From: Chryseobacterium sp. FP211-J200
GTDB lineage: Bacteria; Bacteroidota; Bacteroidia; Flavobacteriales; Weeksellaceae
Direction of reading: 5' to 3'
DNA: 64,000 nt
Assembly: GCF_001643375.1 (NCBI RefSeq)
Contig: NZ_LSHB01000011.1
Span: forward strand, 1 to 64,000
Position numbers and translations under genes: made by a program
In this document: positions 17,593-25,741 of the stretch, piece after piece
Layout of the letters: each line of letters starts with the position of its first letter
How positions within the stretch are numbered: the first letter of the stretch is position 1
Notes under the pieces: model-generated
What the model was told of the DNA's origin: nothing
Seen by the model: only the letters and a program-made list of their open reading frames with translations
The model's database searches: none

Positions 17593-18156
17593 ATGGAAAA
17601 ACTGCGTCAACATATCCAAGAGATCGTCTCATTGTCTGATGATGAGTTTGAATTGATCAAACCATTCTTCACGACAAAACGAACTTTGAAAAATCAATTT
17701 CTAATTAATGAAGGCGATGATGTTCCATATGAATTTTTGGTTCTCTCAGGCATCTTCAAAGTTTTCTATCTGGACGAGCAAGGGAAAGAGTTCATTCTTC
17801 AATTTGCCAAAGAAAACTGGTGGATGTCCGATTATCAAGCATTTTTTCAAAACAAAAAAGCCACCATGTACATCGAATGTATCGAAGCTGGAGAAGTCTT
17901 GGTGTCAACTCTGGAAGCAAGAGAAAAACTATCATCAGAACTCCACAAAATGGAACATTTCTACAGAATGAAATTGACCAACGGCTACATTGCGCTCCAA
18001 CAAAGAGTGAAATTATTACTCTCCAGCACACCTCAACAGCGCTACGAAGAATTTTCAAAACTCTATCCTGATCTGCTTCAAAGCATCCCTAAAAAGCTGA
18101 TTGCTGAATACCTTGGTGTGAGCCGGGAAACGCTCAGCAGACTTTATTCCAAATAA
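17593..18156 (+). CDS. Crp/Fnr family transcriptional regulator
   Basis: A 187-aa regulator. The N-terminal cyclic-nucleotide-binding-type beta-roll (about 20-120) lacks the cAMP-binding Arg-Ser of true CRP. The C-terminal helix-turn-helix reads SIPKKLIAEYLGVSRETLSRLY. No FeS cysteines. This type in Bacteroidota often sits beside the genes it controls; the next operon (DJ-1/PfpI and ABM proteins) starts 131 nt downstream with its own promoter box. A terminator follows its stop. Confidence 0.9.
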   Translation: MEKLRQHIQEIVSLSDDEFELIKPFFTTKRTLKNQFLINEGDDVPYEFLVLSGIFKVFYLDEQGKEFILQFAKENWWMSDYQAFFQNKKATMYIECIEAGEVLVSTLEAREKLSSELHKMEHFYRMKLTNGYIALQQRVKLLLSSTPQQRYEEFSKLYPDLLQSIPKKLIAEYLGVSRETLSRLYSK

Positions 18157-18163
18157 AATTTTC

Positions 18164-18192
18164 AAAAGTGTGATTCTGGTCACACTTTTTTT
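18164..18192 (+). terminator. Rho-independent terminator
   Basis: AAAAGTGTGA (18164-18173) pairs with TCACACTTTT, followed by more T's; the loop is TTCTGG. It ends the 16387-18156 operon. Confidence 0.8.
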
Positions 18193-18229
18193 GTGACTTA
18201 GCCCCTTCTCTTCGGAAGCTTGCCTAGAC

Positions 18230-18237
18230 TACTTTTG
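18230..18237 (+). promoter_or_regulatory. Putative -7 box for the DJ-1/PfpI gene
   Basis: TACTTTTG fits TAnnTTTG, 50 nt upstream of ATG 18288. No clear -33 TTG; a TTC at 18211 is the nearest. Confidence 0.4.
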
Positions 18238-18287
18238 TCTTATCAAATTAATAGAACAATCAATTAATAATTTAAAGTTATAAAGAC

Positions 18288-18965
18288 ATGAAAAAGAAGA
18301 TCTTGATCATCGTTTCCAATGCCAACGCCATTGGTCCGAACAACAGAAGAACCGGAACATTTTTACCAGAAGTAGCTCATCCTTATGCAGATTTTGATAA
18401 GGCAGGATTTCAAATTGACTTCGCGTCATTGACTGGAGAAACACCTTACCTTGACGGATTAGACCTTGCCGGCGACCCGGACAATCTCAAATTCTTAACC
18501 GGAGACGGTTGGGCAGAGATGCAAAAAGCAACCAAACTAAGCGATGTGGACACTACAGTTTACGATGCTGTTTTCACGCCAGGTGGATTGGCCCCAATGG
18601 TCGATATGCCGGAACATAAAACCTTGAAAAAAGTAATTGCAGAAACTTACGAACGTGGCGCAATCGTAGGCGCAGTTTGTCACGGTCCTGTTTCTTTGTT
18701 GAATGTAAAACTTAGCAATGGCGAGTATTTGATCAATGGAAAAAATATCACATCATTCACTACCGAAGAAGAATCAATGTATGCGATTGCCGATGTTCCC
18801 TTTGACCTTCAAACCGAATTATCGAAACAAGGTGCCATCTTCCACGCAGAAACCGCTTGGTCTGCGCACAGCATTGCAGACGGAAATCTTGTGACTGGTC
18901 AAAATCCTGCTTCTGCAAGAGGCGTTGGAGAGAAAATCGTGGCTTTACTAAATCAAAAAAATTAA
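18288..18965 (+). CDS. DJ-1/PfpI family protein (HchA/glyoxalase-III-like)
   Basis: A 225-aa cytoplasmic protein. The nucleophile elbow GAIVGAVCHGPVSLLNV has the conserved Cys followed by His; an earlier FTPGGLAPMVDMP holds the family's conserved loop, and the Glu is in SLTGETPYLDG. Members handle methylglyoxal or act as chaperones or peptidases. It is followed 2 nt later by the ABM monooxygenase gene, so the two form an operon, a pair often seen under Crp/Fnr or similar control. Confidence 0.88.
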   Translation: MKKKILIIVSNANAIGPNNRRTGTFLPEVAHPYADFDKAGFQIDFASLTGETPYLDGLDLAGDPDNLKFLTGDGWAEMQKATKLSDVDTTVYDAVFTPGGLAPMVDMPEHKTLKKVIAETYERGAIVGAVCHGPVSLLNVKLSNGEYLINGKNITSFTTEEESMYAIADVPFDLQTELSKQGAIFHAETAWSAHSIADGNLVTGQNPASARGVGEKIVALLNQKN

Positions 18966-18967
18966 TC

Positions 18968-19276
18968 ATGGAAAATCAAACACAACCTATCTTCATCTTT
19001 GCCAAATGGCAAGTGAAAAATGGAAATCTACAAACCATTTTGGATCTGCTTCCTTCATTAATTGAAAAAAGTACAAGCGAAGAAGGCAATATATTTTACA
19101 AAATTTATCAAGACAATGCTGACATCAACACTCTGATATTGAATGAAAGTTATAAAGACATGTCAAGTATTGAAGCTCATAAAAACTCCGATCATTACCA
19201 GGAAATTGCAGTAAAACAGATCATTCCTTTACTGGAAAACAGAGAAGTGATTTTAGCTTCCGAGCTTACACTTTAA
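18968..19276 (+). CDS. Antibiotic-biosynthesis-monooxygenase (ABM) domain protein
   Basis: A 102-aa dimeric alpha-beta barrel protein. It begins IFIFAKWQVKNGNLQTILDLL and includes TSEEGNIFYKIYQDNADINTLILNESYKDMSSIEAHKNSDHYQE, the usual ABM core. Such proteins oxidise quinol-like substrates or bind them without cofactors. It starts 2 nt after the DJ-1/PfpI stop. An extended frame begins inside that gene at 18857; ATG 18968 is the right start. Confidence 0.85.
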   Translation: MENQTQPIFIFAKWQVKNGNLQTILDLLPSLIEKSTSEEGNIFYKIYQDNADINTLILNESYKDMSSIEAHKNSDHYQEIAVKQIIPLLENREVILASELTL

Positions 19277-19299
19277 CAAAGATAAATTTTTAAAATAAA

Positions 19300-19327
19300 A
19301 AAGGCTGAAGTACGACTTCGGCCTTTC
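19300..19327 (+). terminator. Rho-independent terminator
   Basis: AAGGCTGAAGT pairs with ACTTCGGCCTT around an ACG loop, with A's before and T's after, 24 nt past the ABM stop. It would work in both directions. Confidence 0.8.
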
Positions 19328-19341
19328 TTGTTGGTAACGAT

Positions 19342-19545
19342 TTATCTCGTTTTCCCAGAATTGCTAAAATTCACCATCATCCATTCGTAGCCGTCTTCAT
19401 CTTTCCTCAATCTGCCTAAACCAGGAAACGGAATATGATCGGCGGCGATGAGATAATTTCTCCCGCTGCTTCTGCATATATTTTTTTGCGTTGTTCGGCG
19501 GCTTTTACTTTATCAAATTCGTTGGCAGATAATGATGGCACTCAT
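19342..19545 (-). pseudogene. Decayed 3' end of an MBL-fold metallo-hydrolase
   Basis: On the minus strand, two adjoining frames give the C-terminal part of a metallo-beta-lactamase-fold hydrolase. One (up to about 19450) reads SLSANEFDKVKAAEQRKKIYAEAAG; the other ends RNYLIAADHIPFPGLGRL followed by RKDEDGYEW and stops at TAA (19342-19344). The helix plus 'H-x-P-F-P-G-L-G' element is typical of secreted or cytosolic MBL hydrolases, but a frameshift joins the two and the metal-binding N-terminal half is missing. The remaining 19546-19743 has no clear coding sense. So this 467-bp gap is a gene graveyard. Confidence 0.65.
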
Positions 19546-19743
19546 CGGCTCCAAATTAAAACCCATCATCATCTATGCTTTAGGAAATCGAACATTACGT
19601 TTTGAACAAATATTTGGTACGCATCGATATCATTATGGAACAGCAAATATTCGGAGAGTGATAATTTGGAGCAAGTCGAGAATGATCAGCTTTAAAGCCT
19701 GAATATTTATTATCTTTACCTTAAGCATCGTTCCAATTAAAAA

Positions 19744-20316
19744 ATGAATCCAGAAGAATTACTTTTTCCGCATTTTGAAAAATACATCAAACTAAGTGAC
19801 TCTTTAAAAAAGGAATTGGCAGAACGCGTCAAATTCAAAACTTTCAAGAAAGGCGAACTCATTCATGACGCAGATGCGATCTGTACCAAGAGTTATTTTA
19901 TACTGAAAGGACTCGTTCGAACCTACTTCATCAAAGACGGAAAAGAGATCAGCGAATATTTCAGTGATCAAGGCGAATGGACCAATTCACCTCGAAGTTT
20001 CATCCAGAGACAGTTGGACATCTATTACATCGATGCACTGGAAAACACAGAGACATTTTGCCTTCATGTGAATGATCTGATGTTCCTCTTCGAAAATTTC
20101 CCGGAAATGGAACGCTACTCCAGACTGTCGATGGGAACTGTGTTTGGACATCTGATGGAAAGGATCACATCTATGAGGTTTACAACCGCAAAGGAAAAGT
20201 ATCTCCATTTTTGTGAGGTCTATCGTGGTGTTTATCACAGGATTCCTTTGGGAATGGTAGCTTCGTACCTTGGCATTTCTCAGGAAACCCTTAGCAGAAT
20301 CAGAGCTGAAAAGTAA
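19744..20316 (+). CDS. Crp/Fnr family transcriptional regulator
   Basis: A 190-aa regulator with a beta-roll sensor domain (about 25-120) and HTH RIPLGMVASYLGISQETLSRIRAE. No cysteines for FeS binding. It is similar in build to the regulator at 17593. The decayed MBL gene lies divergently upstream and a secreted hydrolase lies 70 nt downstream, so this regulator may once have controlled the former and may still control the latter. Confidence 0.88.
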   Translation: MNPEELLFPHFEKYIKLSDSLKKELAERVKFKTFKKGELIHDADAICTKSYFILKGLVRTYFIKDGKEISEYFSDQGEWTNSPRSFIQRQLDIYYIDALENTETFCLHVNDLMFLFENFPEMERYSRLSMGTVFGHLMERITSMRFTTAKEKYLHFCEVYRGVYHRIPLGMVASYLGISQETLSRIRAEK

Positions 20317-20386
20317 TTATTTGATATAGGTCAAAAATTTTCTCCTGTCAATTGCTAAACTTTGTTCAGTAATTAAAATCAATAAA

Positions 20387-21238
20387 ATGAACAAAGCAAC
20401 TACACTTTCACTATGGTTTTTGACGATCTTAGTTCTTGGCACAACCCTCTCTTTTGCCCAGATCAAATTAGAAACGCAAAATACAGAAAGTCTGCTCTAT
20501 TTAGGAGAATCTGAAAATCAGCCATTAGTTATAGGACTTGGAGGCTCCGAAGGTGGCAATGCGTGGGCAAGCGATCACTGGAAAACAACGCGTGAAGAAT
20601 TCCTTAGAAAAGGTTATGCTTTTTTAGCTATTGGTTATTTTGGGTCAAAGGGAACGCCAGCTATTTTGGACAAAATCGCGATTGAAGATGTTCACAATGC
20701 CATTCTTGCAGCAACTCAGAACAAAAAGATCAATAGATCAAAGATTGCCATCGTCGGTGGATCACGCGGTGCCGACCTGGCTTTGCTGTTGGGTAGTTAC
20801 TATCCGGAAATTAGTTGTATTGTGGCTATTGTTCCAAGTCATGTCGTGTTTCCAGGACATACAGACCACTTCACCAGTTCTTGCTGGACCTATCAAAATC
20901 AGCAACTTCCCTTTGTTCCTGTCAATGAGGAATCTATTCCCTTTTTGATGAAAAATGACCTCAGAGGAGGATTTGAAGCGATGTTGCATGATCAGACAGC
21001 TGAAGATAAAGCCTTGATAAAAGTAGAGAATATTAACGGTTCTATTCTATTACTCTCAGCAACAAAAGACGAGATCATCCCATCCACGCCTATGTCAGAA
21101 AAGATAATCAATCGTTTGAAAGAGAAAAAATTCAAACACAAAGCCGAGCACATACAAATTGATGGGAGCCATGCGGAACCTCTTAAGCATTTTGATAAAG
21201 TTTTCAGTTTTCTGGATGAGAATTTTAAAAATAAGTAG
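20387..21238 (+). CDS. Secreted alpha/beta hydrolase (BAAT / dienelactone-hydrolase-like)
   Basis: A 283-aa protein with signal peptide MNKATTLSLWFLTILVLGTTLSFAQ. The nucleophile elbow is GGSRGADLALLLGSYYPE (Ser), the acid is likely Asp in LSATKDEIIPS and the base His in IDGSHAEPL. The fold resembles the C-terminal domain of acyl-CoA thioester hydrolase/bile acid-CoA:amino-acid N-acyltransferases. Substrate unknown; periplasmic. It follows the Crp/Fnr gene by 70 nt. Confidence 0.82.
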   Translation: MNKATTLSLWFLTILVLGTTLSFAQIKLETQNTESLLYLGESENQPLVIGLGGSEGGNAWASDHWKTTREEFLRKGYAFLAIGYFGSKGTPAILDKIAIEDVHNAILAATQNKKINRSKIAIVGGSRGADLALLLGSYYPEISCIVAIVPSHVVFPGHTDHFTSSCWTYQNQQLPFVPVNEESIPFLMKNDLRGGFEAMLHDQTAEDKALIKVENINGSILLLSATKDEIIPSTPMSEKIINRLKEKKFKHKAEHIQIDGSHAEPLKHFDKVFSFLDENFKNK

Positions 21239-21391
21239 AGAAGAATATGTAGAAATACCTTGGAAAAATTTAATTTTCAAACATTTCTAACAAAAAAAAT
21301 GATAAAGTGGTGATTCACATATAGTTTTGGCAAAAAATTTGATATTAAAAATTCAAATAAATCTAATTCATAGTTTATTAGATTTATTGAT

Positions 21392-21415
21392 AAGGAGGGC
21401 AGTGATGCCCTCTTT
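21392..21415 (+). other. GTGA tetraloop hairpin in a 363-bp non-coding stretch
   Basis: GAGGGCA-GTGA-TGCCCTC, extended by A-T/G-T pairs on both sides, gives a 10-bp stem with a GNRA-type loop. It is not followed by a T-run. It lies between the hydrolase gene and a second hairpin that is a clear terminator (21449-21487), so 21327-21487 could be a short transcribed RNA or just a 3' untranslated region. Confidence 0.45.
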
Positions 21416-21448
21416 CCCAGACAATCAACGATCAATTTATATTAACCG

Positions 21449-21487
21449 AAGAAGAGAGACAGCTCAAATTTGTTTCTCTTCTTTTTT
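21449..21487 (+). terminator. Rho-independent terminator
   Basis: AAGAAGAGAGACA (21449-21461) pairs with TGTTTCTCTTCTT (21471-21483), one G-U pair, loop of 9 nt, then a T-run. It terminates the hydrolase transcript or the short RNA before it. Confidence 0.8.
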
Positions 21488-21552
21488 ATGTTTTTATATC
21501 ACAAATACTTTTGTTTTGAGGAGAGTCTTCCCTTTATCAACGGCAAAATCCC

Positions 21553-21560
21553 TATTTTTG
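21553..21560 (+). promoter_or_regulatory. Putative -7 box for the EamA transporter
   Basis: TATTTTTG followed by C matches TAnnTTTG, 41 nt before the TTG start at 21602. No -33 TTG at the usual distance. Confidence 0.4.
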
Positions 21561-21601
21561 CACCATCAATATTGATAAAAGATTCCTAACATTACGATCA
21601 C

Positions 21602-22498
21602 TTGAACACTCTGAGATATTACCTCGCTGCCATCTGTGCTTTCACCCTTTGGGGCACATTCAGTCTGGTTTTGAAGCCACTTCATTCCTTTGCATCATCG
21701 GACATTCTTTTTTATCGGGTGTTTAGCTGTGCGATCATTATGACGGTCGTTTCCGTTTTATTCAAAAGAAAAATGCTGAAGGACAACCTGAATTATTTCA
21801 AATCTATTCCAAAAAAAAACAAGAAAGATCTGATCATTCTCAATGTCGGCAGCAGCATTTTGCTCACTGCAAACTGGTTTTCTTTTATTTATGTGATGAA
21901 TCATGTTAGCGTACGGGCAACCTCTGTGGCTTATTTGGTTTGCCCGATCATCACCACGATCCTTGCTTACTTTTTACTAAAAGACAAGTTGACCAGACTC
22001 CAATGGTTGTCGGTTTTTCTAAGTTTTCTAGGCTGTCTTTTGTTGTCTTATGCCAAAATGATAGATATGTTTTATAGCAGCCTTATCGGTTTTACTTATG
22101 CTGCATATCTCGTGAGCCAAAACAAAAATAAACAGTTTGATAAATTTCTGGTTCTAAATTTCCATATTCTGCTTTCAGCCTTGATCTTACTACCATTCTT
22201 CCCTTTCTATTCTGGAAGTCTTATTACAGACCTTAAATTCTATTTCTATATTGAGATCATTGCGGTGATGTACACCATTGTTCCATTACTTCTCAATCTC
22301 TATGCACTTTCGGGTATCAGTTCTTCCAAAGTTGGGATGATACTGAACATCAATCCTATCATTGCATTTGTCTTGGCTGGTGTTGTTTATCACGAACCAT
22401 TGGGAAGCTTGCAGATATTCTCATATGCCTTGATATTCTTGGCTGTGATAGTTTTTAATGGGAAGGAGATTTTCAGGTTGAAGAGTAAGAAAGCGTGA
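21602..22498 (+). CDS. EamA/RarD-type drug/metabolite transporter
   Basis: A 298-aa inner-membrane protein with ten helices in two EamA repeats (first RYYLAAICAFTLWGTFSLVLKP; second from SLIGFTYAAYLVSQNK). The pattern, including ANWFSFIYVMNHVSVRATSVAYLVCPIITTILAYFLLKDKL, is that of the RarD-like branch of the DMT superfamily. No ATG is available in frame before the first helix, so the start is TTG at 21602. Substrate unknown; exporters of amino-acid or other metabolites are usual. Confidence 0.85.
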   Translation: MNTLRYYLAAICAFTLWGTFSLVLKPLHSFASSDILFYRVFSCAIIMTVVSVLFKRKMLKDNLNYFKSIPKKNKKDLIILNVGSSILLTANWFSFIYVMNHVSVRATSVAYLVCPIITTILAYFLLKDKLTRLQWLSVFLSFLGCLLLSYAKMIDMFYSSLIGFTYAAYLVSQNKNKQFDKFLVLNFHILLSALILLPFFPFYSGSLITDLKFYFYIEIIAVMYTIVPLLLNLYALSGISSSKVGMILNINPIIAFVLAGVVYHEPLGSLQIFSYALIFLAVIVFNGKEIFRLKSKKA

Positions 22499-22592
22499 CT
22501 TTTATAAGTTTTATTTAACAAAGTTTGTGAAGTTTTGTGAATGAAAATGAGAAAAAAACAAGCTAATTTTACTCTTATAAAACTTCTAACAA

Positions 22593-23408
22593 ATGAAAAA
22601 TAATTACTTATTAATTCTGATTCTTCTTTCCAATTTTATTTTCGGACAAAACAAACAATTTCTCTACGAATACAAATTCATTCCTGATTCGACGAACAAA
22701 ACAGATATCAAAACAGAAATAATGATATTGAATTTTCAAAAAGACAGGTCAGAGTATTATAGTTCCGTAAGATATGCATCAGATTCTGCTCAATTTGAAG
22801 ACTATCAAAAAGGAATCAATTCTATGCCATCTGGCAGTGCGATGGTGAATGAGTGGGTTACAAAATATCCTAACTCAAATCAATTGGTCCATACCACATT
22901 CTTGATCTGGGACAAATACAAAGTAAAACAAGATGTAGAATTCAATTGGAAATTGACCACCGAGTTTTCTAAAATCCTAAGTTATGATGTTCAAAAAGCA
23001 ACCACCGAATTCGGAGGTAGAAAATGGACAGCTTGGTTTACAAAAGAAATCCCGATCCAAGATGGACCGTACAAATTCAAAGGTTTACCTGGTTTGATTC
23101 TGAAAATTGAAGACAGCAATAAAAGTCACGTGTTTGAACTGAAAGGAATTAAGTCTAAAAAGGAACCGTTCGTCTATCCTGATCTGCATAATTACCGTAT
23201 TGTTGAGTTAAATCACGATCAATTTATCAAAAAATTTAAAAGTTATCGTCAAAACCCAACAGCTGATTTAGTGGGAAGAATACCTGACCAAAGAGATGCT
23301 GATGGAAAATTCAGAACATCTTCCGAAATCATCAGGGAACTAAATCAGCAAGCGCTGGAAAGACTGGCAAAAGAAAATAATCTGATTGAATTAAATCTTC
23401 TCAAATAG
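22593..23408 (+). CDS. GLPGLI family secreted protein
   Basis: A 271-aa protein with signal peptide MKNNYLLILILLSNFIFGQ. The family-defining motif GPYKFKGLPGLILKIEDSN lies near residue 160. GLPGLI proteins are common in Bacteroidota and of unknown function, often found near TonB-dependent transport genes. A short AT-rich gap precedes it; TAATTTTA at about 22564 is a near match to the -7 element. Confidence 0.9.
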   Translation: MKNNYLLILILLSNFIFGQNKQFLYEYKFIPDSTNKTDIKTEIMILNFQKDRSEYYSSVRYASDSAQFEDYQKGINSMPSGSAMVNEWVTKYPNSNQLVHTTFLIWDKYKVKQDVEFNWKLTTEFSKILSYDVQKATTEFGGRKWTAWFTKEIPIQDGPYKFKGLPGLILKIEDSNKSHVFELKGIKSKKEPFVYPDLHNYRIVELNHDQFIKKFKSYRQNPTADLVGRIPDQRDADGKFRTSSEIIRELNQQALERLAKENNLIELNLLK

Positions 23409-23461
23409 ATAATATAATTACAAATATGATATACTATAAAGTTATTTAGATTCATTAAAAA

Positions 23462-23469
23462 TAACTTTG
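23462..23469 (+). promoter_or_regulatory. Putative -7 box
   Basis: TAACTTTG fits TAnnTTTG, about 49 nt upstream of ATG 23518. The same octamer precedes the antitoxin gene at 40823. Confidence 0.4.
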
Positions 23470-23517
23470 TAAGACAAGCTTTTTTACCTATTTTTACCTC
23501 ATAATATTTAATCAAAA

Positions 23518-24003
23518 ATGAGAAAAATAATATTCGGAGGAATGGTGGCTTTATGCGGATTTGTGACAGCTAATGCACAGTGTAAAACCGTCTCCACATT
23601 GACAGAAAATTTTGATACTTGGAAGGATATCGACAAATGTTGGACGGCTCAAAAAGGAGAAGCAATGCTCTACGCTAGCGATAAAAAGGTCATCTTCTAC
23701 TCCATGACCAAGCCTAAGGAAAATATGTATCTCGTAACACCAAAAATCAAAGCGGGAAACTATACACTTAGCCTTGATGTTACAGACAACGGCGGAGAAA
23801 CGACATTGGAAATCTTGTCCATCCAAAACGCTTCAAATCCCAAAACTTTTACCACCATCGCAAAACCTGTGAAAATCGGGAAAGACAAAAAAGTCTTCAA
23901 CATCTCATTGAAAAAAGACAGTAACTTAGGTTTGAAAGTGATGCTGAATGGCGTACATCAAGCCGTTTATTTGGATAATCTTTCTTTGAAACCGAAAAAA
24001 TAA
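23518..24003 (+). CDS. Secreted beta-sandwich protein
   Basis: A 161-aa protein with signal peptide MRKIIFGGMVALCGFVTANAQ. The mature part (TENFDTWKDIDKCW, then YLVTPKIKAGNYTLSLDVTDN, and QAVYLDNLSLKPKK) has the pattern of a 'choice-of-anchor J'/jelly-roll carbohydrate-binding module. No C-terminal sorting domain. It may bind glycans at the surface; function unproven. A terminator follows. Confidence 0.65.
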   Translation: MRKIIFGGMVALCGFVTANAQCKTVSTLTENFDTWKDIDKCWTAQKGEAMLYASDKKVIFYSMTKPKENMYLVTPKIKAGNYTLSLDVTDNGGETTLEILSIQNASNPKTFTTIAKPVKIGKDKKVFNISLKKDSNLGLKVMLNGVHQAVYLDNLSLKPKK

Positions 24004-24041
24004 GCAGTTTTTATATTTAAACTAAACGCTTTACATAAATC

Positions 24042-24072
24042 AAACCTTCAGAAACTCTTGAAGGTTTTTTTT
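24042..24072 (+). terminator. Rho-independent terminator
   Basis: AAACCTTCA (24042-24050) pairs with TGAAGGTTT (24059-24067), then T-run. It follows the 23518 gene. Confidence 0.85.
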
Positions 24073-24179
24073 ATAAATTACCTTTTACGATGTAACAGAA
24101 CGCCTTTTAAGATTGTCAAACTATTGAAATTGAAATCAACAATAACTTCATTTACAATATTTACATTACAACAAAACAT

Positions 24180-25617
24180 ATGAGTAAAATAATCCTTTTC
24201 CTACTGGCTTTTATCGTTACATCAACTTTTGGTCAAAATAAAAATGACCTGAATAATTCTATCGATTCCATAATGGATAAAAATGCCGAGGTACTACTTA
24301 AAAATGCAAAGGCATATTCAGTCTCCATTGGTATTGTAAAAGATGGAAAGGTTTACACCAAACATTACGGTGAAATCGATAAAGGGAAAGGCAATAAAGC
24401 AAACGACAATACCTATTTCGAAATCGCTTCCGTTACAAAAGTTATGACCGGCTATCTGCTGGCACAAGCTGTTCTGGAAAAGAAAGTGAAACTGGATGAT
24501 GACAAAAGAAAATATCTCAAAGGTGATTATCCCAATCTGCAGTACGATGGTAAACCAGTCAGTCAAAGATTTGATTTCTTATAAATCTGCCATACCTAGC
24601 GTTTTGCCAGATGACAGAGAGATTCTGAAAACATTTGACGACCAAACCACATTCAAGCTGGTAGAACTTTATAAAAATTATTCGAAAACCGATTTTTTGC
24701 GTGACCTAAAAACTGTAAAACTAGACACAATTCCTGGAACAAAATACCTTTACAGCAATCCAAGTCTTGAGATGACTGGATTGATGCTCGAGAATATTTA
24801 CAACAAACCTTTTGAGAAATTAGTAGAGAATAATCTGTGGTCAAAACTGAATATGAACAAGACGAAATTCACATTAAATGCCAACGAAAAGCTTGGCAAT
24901 GGCTATAATTCCAATCACGTTTTGATGCCACATTTTGTAAGTCAATTATCGGGTTCATCAGGTTTGAGAGCCAAATCCACTTTAGGAGATTTGATGAAGT
25001 TTTTAAAGTTCGAATTGGATAGTGAAAACAAAGTTGTTCAGGAATCACAACGAAATATTACAAACAGCAATCAAGATTGGTATGGCTATTTTTGGGATCG
25101 AATTTATGTTTCAGAATTCGGTAAGTATGCTTTCAAGCACGGCGGAGCCTATGGCAATCAGGTGATGTTTTCTGTATTTCCAGAGCAGAATTTGGGTATT
25201 TGTGTAATGGTCAATATCAGCGGACCAGAAACCGGCGAGATTCTCAGCAATTCTACATTTGACATTGCCAATGATCTTTTGATTGATAATAAAAACAAAA
25301 ATATTTACGGTTATAGATCAACCGATAATAAAGTAATCTTCAGTTACACACACGATAAAATTCTGGACAACAGTCTCATAAAAAGTATTGCAGTCGCGGG
25401 CACACTCAATGATTGGAATGCGGATAATAAATCATTTCAAATGATCAGAAAAAATGCTGACACTTTTGAATTGGCCATCCCGAAATCACAATTTGAGAAA
25501 GGAAAAGAATACCAATTCAAGTTTGTAATTAATAAAGCCAGGTGGATGACAGCGCCAAACAACGCATTGAATGCCGACAAAACTACAGACAAAAATCTAA
25601 TATTAAAAATCGAGTGA
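24180..25617 (+). pseudogene. Class-C beta-lactamase-fold serine hydrolase with C-terminal glycogen-binding-like domain, frameshifted
   Basis: The first frame (24180-24584) encodes a signal peptide (MSKIILFLLAFIVTSTFGQ) and the hydrolase start, with the catalytic SxxK in EIASVTKVMTGYL. At about 24558-24565 the sequence GTCAGTCA looks like a 4-bp duplication; removing one GTCA joins the first frame to the second (ending 25617) as GKPVKDLISYKSAIP, the usual order in class-C enzymes. The second part has the YxN motif (YLYSNPS), the HxG motif (FKHGGAYG), and then a tail SIAVAGTLNDWNADNKSF...KGKEYQFKFVINKARWMT resembling an AMPK-type glycogen-binding (CBM48-like) domain. Unless the duplication is an error, only a truncated protein is made. 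Function of the intact protein: probably an esterase or peptidase. Confidence 0.78.
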
Positions 25618-25642
25618 TTTTCATAACAACTTTCAATTGATT

Positions 25643-25672
25643 AACCCTTCGGAAAATTTCTGGAGGGTTTTT
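25643..25672 (+). terminator. Rho-independent terminator
   Basis: AACCCTTC (25643-25650) pairs with GGAGGGTT, followed by T's, 26 nt after the serine hydrolase stop. Confidence 0.75.
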
Positions 25673-25741
25673 ATATCTTCATAGGTGAATTCATTCTTTT
25701 TTCTCAAATTTGCGCCGAATAAATTAACATAAGATAATCAT

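Noticed and set aside
21327-21575. 82-aa reading frame after the secreted hydrolase
   Set aside because: It runs through two hairpins, one a terminator, and has no protein-like features; better read as non-coding.
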